Assembly (NCBI GenBank): GCA_045837725.1
Contig: JBEWZL010000087.1
Location: 62,001-126,000, forward strand
Origin: Vermamoeba vermiformis
Taxonomy: Eukaryota; Tubulinea; Echinamoebida
Length of the DNA: 64,000 nucleotides
Direction of reading: 5' to 3'
Part shown: positions 58,916-64,000 of the stretch, in pieces
How positions within the stretch are numbered: the stretch's first letter is position 1
Layout: each line of letters opens with the position of its first letter
Notes under the pieces: generated by a model
Told to the model about the DNA's origin: nothing
What the model saw: only the letters and a program-made list of their open reading frames with translations
The model's database searches: none
Translations under genes and position numbers: made by a program

Positions 58916-60416
58916 AGTATATATATAATTTGAATTTTCTTGCCTGGGAATTGCAAACTCATGTGTAATTTCTCGGCTCGTTGCACTACGCGGCTCAAAT
59001 TATCATTGCTGCGAAAATTCGATTAGTTACGTAAGAGTCGATCCTCGTATATATGTGTAACTATAATCTTACTGCAAGAAAAATTTGAGCAATTTCTTCT
59101 TCGGCAACAAACCGGAAATGTCGCGCACTGAGATCAGATCCGCTAAAGTTTTGCCGGATTTGGTTCGGACTAAAATTAGGATTAATTTCCAATCTTTTAA
59201 GGTTAATAAATATATCTTACTTCCTATAATGTCTCCTAACTTCGGTTTTGTTTGTTTGATAAATCTTCTGCCATTGTTCTGATAAAAATAAAACACTGGT
59301 GGAATTCCTTCAGGCCCACTTGACGTAAGTAGCAAATCACGTGCGTTTCGCAAGATGTATTGAAGCAATTGCCTCTTCGTATTGGCAACGATTTCCTTAC
59401 TCTCCAGCAACACAGTGATTACGGTCTTATCTAAAAAAGGCAAGTTTCAGTGAACGGATCTTGTACGAGAGCGATGCGGATCCAAACGTGGCATATACTA
59501 ATAATGATTTGAATAATACGTACGCTCGTGATTTTTCTTCCGAATATCCGCGCCAAGTTGCGTCAACAGAATAAACAGGCTGGGATAATTAACTGCAGCG
59601 AACAAACTCACGCAGCCATTATTGTAAGCTTCAAAATACGCCTTCATTCGCTCTTTTAATATTGGTTGATATATTTTGTTTTGTAACGATCGAATTTCTC
59701 GCTCTTTCTTGTATAACTTTACAATACGATCTGTTGAAAAGAAAAATGAGGAAGAATTAGCGGACTAATAACTGCAAGACTCCATTTTAATATTATGCTT
59801 ACATATCACTTTAGCCCAAGAAGCTTCATTAGCCTTATTTGGAGTGAGCTGAGCTGCCCCGCATTCAAAATCAACGATAACATGAGCGCAAGTCCAGCTT
59901 GAGTTCAAAATCGCCTATTATTTCGTATTAATATCGTTCGTATAATTTAATATCGACGTACGAATTCTAGAAGGTTAGATCCGTCAATTGGGCTGACGCA
60001 AATATTTTTTAACGCATCTGGAAGTTGTTGGAGAAGAGAAATCAAAGAAGCGTGATTATTTTGCTTTATAATTTCTAATAATAATTGCCGCCACTCTAAC
60101 GCTGATCTTGTTTCAAGCGACTTGCCGTCAAGACCTAAAGACTAAATTAATATTTTGGTAATTAGTAATTTAACGTTCTTTAATTAATTCTCATATATTT
60201 TGGGTCTTTTGAATGATTGTATTTAATTCGGTAAATAAAAACTGAAAATCAATCCAAGTCGCATACCTTGTGCCAGCACGTTAGCCTCCAATCTACAAAA
60301 CTAGCTCGCAAAATGCTAACGAATATTATTGTCCAAGAAAAATAGGGAACGACTCGCTTTGTTGCAGTTCTGCGGTCGGCGAAATGAATGAAAGCTACAT
60401 CATTAAAATTTAACAT
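58912..60416 (-). CDS. Ankyrin-like protein upstream of, and overlapping, the F-box/propeller gene
   Basis: Start at 60416 (MLNFNDVAFIHFADRRTATK). Seven or so exons splice in frame. Helical pairs of ankyrin type are seen: SLISLLQQLPDALKNICVSP then GSNLLEFAILNSSWTCAHVI, and CVSLFAAVNYPSLFILLTQL then GADIRKKNHE. The C-terminal exons contain ISVRDISGLLPKKKLLKFFL and a short tail ending TGA at 58912. The stop overlaps the next gene's ATG by four bases. Skipping 38 nt from GCAAG to ATAG across this junction would join both reading frames, giving an ankyrin/F-box/propeller protein, but such an intron would be unusually short and use a GC donor. Function is not known beyond protein binding. Confidence 0.55.
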
Positions 60417-60453
60417 TTTTAAAACTTAGTAAACACGAAAGAGCATACATAAT
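60417..60453. promoter_or_regulatory. 37-bp bidirectional start region
   Basis: Only 37 bp separate the start codons of the minus-strand ankyrin-like gene (60416) and the plus-strand SEC20 gene (60454). Their 5' UTRs must be extremely short or overlap, and the transcripts must use promoters lying within each other's gene. Confidence 0.5.
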
Positions 60454-61494
60454 ATGGAAGACGAGTCCATATCAGTAAAATTTCAGGAACTCACGACCAC
60501 TGAAATTGAAGCACGAGAAAGGATAGCTCTCATTTCCGATCCCAGCGCAAAACTTACAGCTAAAGAAGTACAAGACAAGAATACCGAGGTCAGAGATATT
60601 ATTGCAAAATTAGAAAAAGATGTTGATGTAAGTACGCCCTGAATTTGCAAGACCAATTTTTCATTAAAAAAATAATCTTCAGAAAATTCATTTTAGGCTC
60701 CTAATTAACACTTTGTTACTCATACGCCTAATTAATAATGCTAAAATATATAGGGAGTTAAAAGAATGGCATACGAAAAAGATCTAGACGTCGCCGCAAA
60801 AGCTGACGTCAAATCGAAATTAGCCCGACACGAAAAAGAAATAGTAAAGTACGATTAATAATGATTCGATATGCGTTCGTTTGCTAATGCGCATTTAGCC
60901 TTAAAGAAAGCCTAAGGCAAGCCAATATCAAACATAAATTCTCGCTTCAAAAGCAAGCCTCACAAGAGCGAAAAATGCTATTAGAAGGCGGTGAAAAAAC
61001 TCTCCAAAAGCGCAAGATTAGGTACGAGTACTTTAGAAGCTCATTATTCCATAAACTCTTGATCTCTCGGACTCATCCGGTTTCCTCTAGGAGCAAAGAA
61101 GATGCTTTAAAAACATCAGAAGACGTTACAAATAGCTTAAGACGAGTACGGGAGCTAATGAGTAGTCAAGTCGATCACGGAAATGAAATTGTGAACGAGT
61201 TAGGTAAGACCTGCTGACCACCAGTTTTACTACGTCAGATCTCACTTCCAATGACTTATTTTTCATAACTTAGATGGCCAAGTTAAAGTCATCGGCAATG
61301 TTATTAATGAGCACGAGCAGCTTAGTGAAGATTTGCAGGTTGCTAAAGGATCCATAGGAAAACTTTTCAGGAGAGAAATTACCGATAAGATGCTGATGTA
61401 CTTTGTGGTCGGCTTCTTTATCTTCGTTTGCTTGTATATACTTAAAGTTCGACTAAGAATAAGCTTTGGATGGTTCTGGGGCATTTTTGGTTGA
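60454..61494 (+). CDS. SEC20: SEC20/BNIP1-type SNARE of Golgi-to-ER retrograde transport
   Basis: Five exons, ATG 60454 to TGA 61494, about 240 residues. The N-terminal half is helical (LTAKEVQDKNTEVRDIIAKL), then HEKEIVNLKESLRQANIKHK, close to the BNIP1 region that binds the tethering complex. The SNARE motif is TSEDVTNSLRRVRELMSSQV ... NEHEQLSEDLQVAKGSIGKL, followed by RREITDKMLMYFVVGFFIFV, matching the strongly conserved RRELTDK-transmembrane transition of BNIP1. The tail is VCLYILKVRLRISFGWFWG. The hydrophobic C-terminus anchors it in the ER as part of the COPI-vesicle receptor SNARE complex, functionally related to the coatomer gene in this window although not adjacent. No ER retrieval HDEL/KKxx signal at the end. 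Confidence 0.88.
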
Positions 61495-61516
61495 ATAAAG
61501 TTTGACCGATCTAACT

Positions 61517-62065
61517 TTATTTGTTTTTCTTCTTATTCTTGTTCTTATTGTTCTTCTTTTTCTTATTGTTATTATTTTTCTTCTTGCCATCTGCTGTTTT
61601 AGCGGCATTTGCTGATGTTAGCTCGTAGACAAACCTTCACACGAATAATTAATAATCGGGTGATTTTGGAAAACGCCAAAGAATATTTATGACAAGTTAA
61701 ATAGCAAAAAGTTAGCTTCTATATATTAGTATGAACGGCAAAAATATTTTTGGAATTTTCTGTGCCGTCAGTTTAAAGATCTATCGTGACACAAACGGAT
61801 CTTACCATTGAACGCTTATAAACAATAATATTGCCAATGTAAGCATGATATATAAATGAATTGATCGATAGCCAGTGAGGATCATGCTACCAAGAATTAA
61901 AATAAGGCCGATCAAGCTGACGTTGATCACGAGGATCAACTGCGACGGGATCTGACCGGGTTGATAGATACTGTCAAATATAATCTCCCAAAAAGTTTTG
62001 TTTTCATTCGATACTGTCGTTGTAGGAGCACTTTGGCTCTCGTCGTTTGTGTTAGTGTTGTCCAT
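61517..62065 (-). CDS. PKR1-like ER membrane protein (V-ATPase assembly factor)
   Basis: Two exons; ATG 62065 (MDNTNTNDESQSAPTTTVSN) and splice into WFVYELTSANAAKTADGKK. After a short Ser/Thr/Asn-rich N-terminus the pattern FWEIIFDSIYQPGQIPSQLI, then two hydrophobic helices (about 35-55 and 62-82) and ISVQWFVYEL matches the fungal Pkr1 family (FxxxLWESIFxPGxxPxL ... NWF). Pkr1 assists assembly of the V-ATPase membrane sector in the ER. The tail is extreme low complexity: about 22 Lys/Asn residues to TAA 61517, encoded by TTCTT/TTATT-type repeats on the plus strand. An earlier TTG-led extension of the ORF is not needed. It converges with SEC20, 22 bp apart. Confidence 0.72.
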
Positions 62066-62218
62066 GGCTGAAAAATTCTGACGAAGATCCACAGACGAAT
62101 AAACTTCTCCACAAGCGTTATAGTATCACAAGCTGTTACTATATTAAGTGATCATTTACATTTATTGTTATTATTATTATTTACGTTTCATACAAGGGTG
62201 ATACAAAATATTATTCGC

Positions 62219-62781
62219 TCATTCGTTCTTGGGCACTCCAAATGCGTAGAACTTGCTAGTGAAACTGCCTGAGCCTCCATAGTTCTCCAACTATACATGC
62301 AAATGATAAGTATCGATATCGGAGTTAATGGTCACCGAACGCTAGTACGTGACACCTACCACAATGTATTTAACGTATCGAGCAGTCACGGGCTCTTTTA
62401 AGGTAAACAAGTGATCACCAGCACGGTGCTCGATGTCTTCTTGCAAAACTTGAGTCCAATTCTCTTTATCGTCCGATACTTGGACTGCAATTTCTACGCA
62501 AAAGTCATAGTTAGAAATAACGTTTACACGACTGACTGTGCGTTCTTACTGGCTGGATTTTGATTGTTTTCACCGTGCAAATAAATTCCTAGCTTGTATA
62601 ATGTGGATTCAGCACCGAGCTTGAATATAATCCATTGAGGGACTGTCCGCAAGAGATAGTTAGAATCGGGTTACGTGGTGCACCTATTGCTATTTAATAC
62701 GTACATGAGGCTTTGACGTGAGTAAACCATACTTTGGAAGTAACTCTATCGAGCAAATTCAATGCACGTGACTCGTGGTGG
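62219..62781 (-). CDS. Discoidin (F5/8 type C)-like beta-sandwich protein, first exon unresolved
   Basis: Four minus-strand exons splice in frame. They read HHESRALNLLDRVTSKVWFT, then FPQWIIFKLGAESTLYKLGI ... YLHGENNQNP, then EIAVQVSDDKENWTQVLQED ... PVTARYVKYIV, ending LENYGGSGSFTSKFYAFGVP then TGA at 62219. Spacing and residues (LLDxxxxSKxWxT, QWIIFxL, VQVSDDxENWT, RYVKYIV) are those of an F5/8C or muskelin-like discoidin domain, which usually binds carbohydrate or other ligands. The domain would be nearly the whole protein (about 150-170 residues). An acceptor at 62782 precedes the first exon listed; the initiating exon further upstream was not found. Confidence 0.65.
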
Positions 62782-63612
62782 CTAAACAACGCGATCAGTT
62801 AAACGATCCAGATGCAACTTGATAGAAATTGATTGAATAAATATTTAAAATAGGATAGCATTTAATTTATAAAATATATTGCCTATTCGACTGGTTCTGC
62901 AAATTTATTTCAGCGAGTGATTAAATAAAAATAATCTTATTGATAATTATCCGAGCTATTAAGCTTCGTGCTTCTTATAATGGAGTAATAATAATTTCAG
63001 TACGTCACAGAAAGTATTATTTAATTATTCGTCGCAAGTGGCCAACGAGCAAATCCACTCGATCGTATGATAAGACTTACTATTGACTTGAAAAAGAGTC
63101 TATTTCCGCACCGTTCTCAGCAACACATAAATTCTTCATTATTGCTATTTACACAGATGCTACGTGTTGTTACAGTTCAAAAAAAAAGTTTGAATAGGAC
63201 AGAACAGGCGGGAACTATTCGAACAACTTTCAATGAACCAAAACTCATCCATATGGATGCAATAAGTACAAAATACATAATGGGACATATATCAGGCAAG
63301 AGAGAAGAGAATAAGCAAAGGCGTAGCGGTAATTGGAACCGTGTACTGTACTGCCGCGGTCTTAAGAGTAAGTCGCCTCACATCCTTTTCCTGAACAGCT
63401 TTTGTACTTAGTTCCGGCTACCCAAACCCACGCTGTTACAAGTAGACAGCGGGCCATCTGATAAAGCCATCTCGCAATCATAAACACGGAGGGTGGGACA
63501 ACTCGATTAACGAAATTTGCCTCCAAAACGAAAAAATGAGGTCCCAGCACGTAGATAAGCAAAAAAAAGGTGGAGCCAGAGGCGCAGAAGGGCTAAAAAG
63601 CAAAAAAGAAAT
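62782..63612. other. Spacer with one hypothetical ORF
   Basis: AT-rich to about 63060. A plus-strand frame follows at 63067-63411, but a more natural start is the ATG near 63159 (MLRVVTVQKKSLNRTEQ), which directly follows an acceptor-like TTTACACAG, and a GTAAGT donor lies near 63368. It may be an exon of an unidentified gene. No similarity recognised. Confidence 0.3.
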
Positions 63613-63685
63613 GGTTCCACTCGGAATCGAACCGAGGACCTACTGCGTGTTAAGCAGATGTGATAACCAACTACACCATGGAACC
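63613..63685 (-). tRNA. tRNA-Val (anticodon AAC)
   Basis: Complete 73-nt cloverleaf on the minus strand. Acceptor GGTTCCA pairs with TGGAACC, the D arm contains AGTTGGTTA, the anticodon loop is TTAACAC on a CTGC/GCAG stem (anticodon AAC, inosine-decoded), and the T arm is CTCGGTTCGATTCCGAG. No intron or encoded CCA. A T-rich tract (TTTCTTTTTT) follows within about 10 bp on the minus strand as Pol III terminator. Confidence 0.95.
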
Positions 63686-64000
63686 TTGTTGGTGCGAAGC
63701 CGCGGAACGAAATTGACTCGCCCGCAAAAATCGAACCAGGCGTGCTGCAAGGCTTATAGCGATAGGTAAGTACTGTTATGTTCGCCCAATGTTCCACGGA
63801 GTTTTGCAGAGATTGTCTGTTCTTCTTGCGTTGGGGTGAAAGTGCGGGCAAGATTTCGCACACTCGAGAAGTGCAAACAAAAAGAAAACGTCGATTTCTA
63901 TCGCTTAGATCAAGTACGAGGAGGCGCTAGGCTTCGATCAATGCAGAATAGGATTATAGTTGTGAACTGCTCCAAGTATGATAGATATTATTTTTAATAT
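63686..64000. other. Terminal stretch without recognised genes
   Basis: The region 5' of tRNA-Val to the window edge. Open frames here have no protein character. No further tRNA or repeat seen. Confidence 0.35.

Noticed and set aside
63707-63863. Minus-strand ORF next to tRNA-Val
   Set aside because: Runs through the tRNA region with no coding signature; composition is that of spacer DNA.
1-64000. Search for transposons, virus-like elements, LTRs, terminal inverted repeats or CRISPR-like arrays
   Set aside because: No transposase, integrase, reverse transcriptase, capsid motif, long terminal repeat or regular spacer array was seen. The only clear duplications are the ankyrin paralogues and the 160-bp 3'-end copy.

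Overview
This is nuclear DNA from an intron-dense, gene-dense unicellular eukaryote. Genes have many short introns (about 45-120 nt, GT-AG, often GTAAGT/GTACGT donors and a TACTAAT-like sequence near the acceptor). Coding exons are moderately GC-rich and introns and spacers AT-rich. About 28 genes fit in 64 kb, many with under 200 bp between them. The gene set (INCENP, coatomer alpha, crooked-neck/CLF1, ERO1, SEC20, a lamina-ancestor/PLB-like phospholipase, a G8-domain surface protein, a small discoidin-like protein, many F-box genes, a CRIB-WH2 actin nucleator) suggests a free-living amoeboid protist, most likely Amoebozoa. That placement is inference. Stops are TAA/TAG/TGA in the standard code. 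The two tRNAs carry AGT (Thr) and AAC (Val) anticodons, as in eukaryotes. I found no virus-like element, integrase, transposase or CRISPR array.

Layout. 1-5.5 kb: 3' part of a WASP-like CRIB/coiled-coil/WH2-CA gene, then an F-box gene with helical repeats. 6.5-8 kb: a secreted, probably GPI-anchored protein with a structured promoter. 9.4-12.1 kb: ERO1. 12.2-14.4 kb (minus): cytochrome P450. 14.8-17.0 kb (minus): a signal-peptide-bearing JmjC protein. 17.2-17.9 kb: a disrupted NBR1-like gene. 18.1 kb: tRNA-Thr. 18.3-20.8 kb (minus): PLB-like hydrolase. 21.3 kb: small orphan gene. 21.9-24.9 kb (minus): crooked-neck splicing factor. 25.0-26.2 kb: small orphan gene and a Janus/PHPT1-like gene. 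26.7-30.0 kb (minus): INCENP. 30.4-38.3 kb: an orphan gene, two head-to-head F-box/ankyrin paralogues and a broken-off copy of one 3' end. 38.5-41.6 kb (minus): a gene that reads as F-box plus tandem GTPase domains. 41.8-44.2 kb (minus): a divergent sulfide:quinone oxidoreductase-like flavoprotein. 44.7-49.3 kb: coatomer alpha. 49.5-51.2 kb: mitochondrial carrier. 52-54.7 kb: G8-domain surface protein containing a block of corrupted sequence. 54.9-56.5 kb: F-box/LRR gene. 56.8-60.4 kb (minus): an F-box/beta-propeller gene and an ankyrin-like gene whose reading frames overlap by 4 nt. 60.5-62.1 kb: SEC20 and PKR1-like genes. 62.2-62.8 kb: discoidin-like gene. 63.6 kb: tRNA-Val.

Two themes stand out. 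One is a secretory/ER theme (ERO1, COPA, SEC20, PKR1-like, PLB-like, secreted JmjC, two surface proteins), mostly housekeeping and probably not a physical pathway cluster. The other is a concentration of six F-box genes, each with a different probable substrate-recognition module: helical repeats, ankyrin (twice), GTPase, LRR and beta-propeller. The F-box-GTPase-pseudoGTPase architecture is the most unusual item here. Several host genes carry single frameshifts, and one exon junction is replaced by T/G homopolymer junk, so some 'breaks' may be assembly errors.
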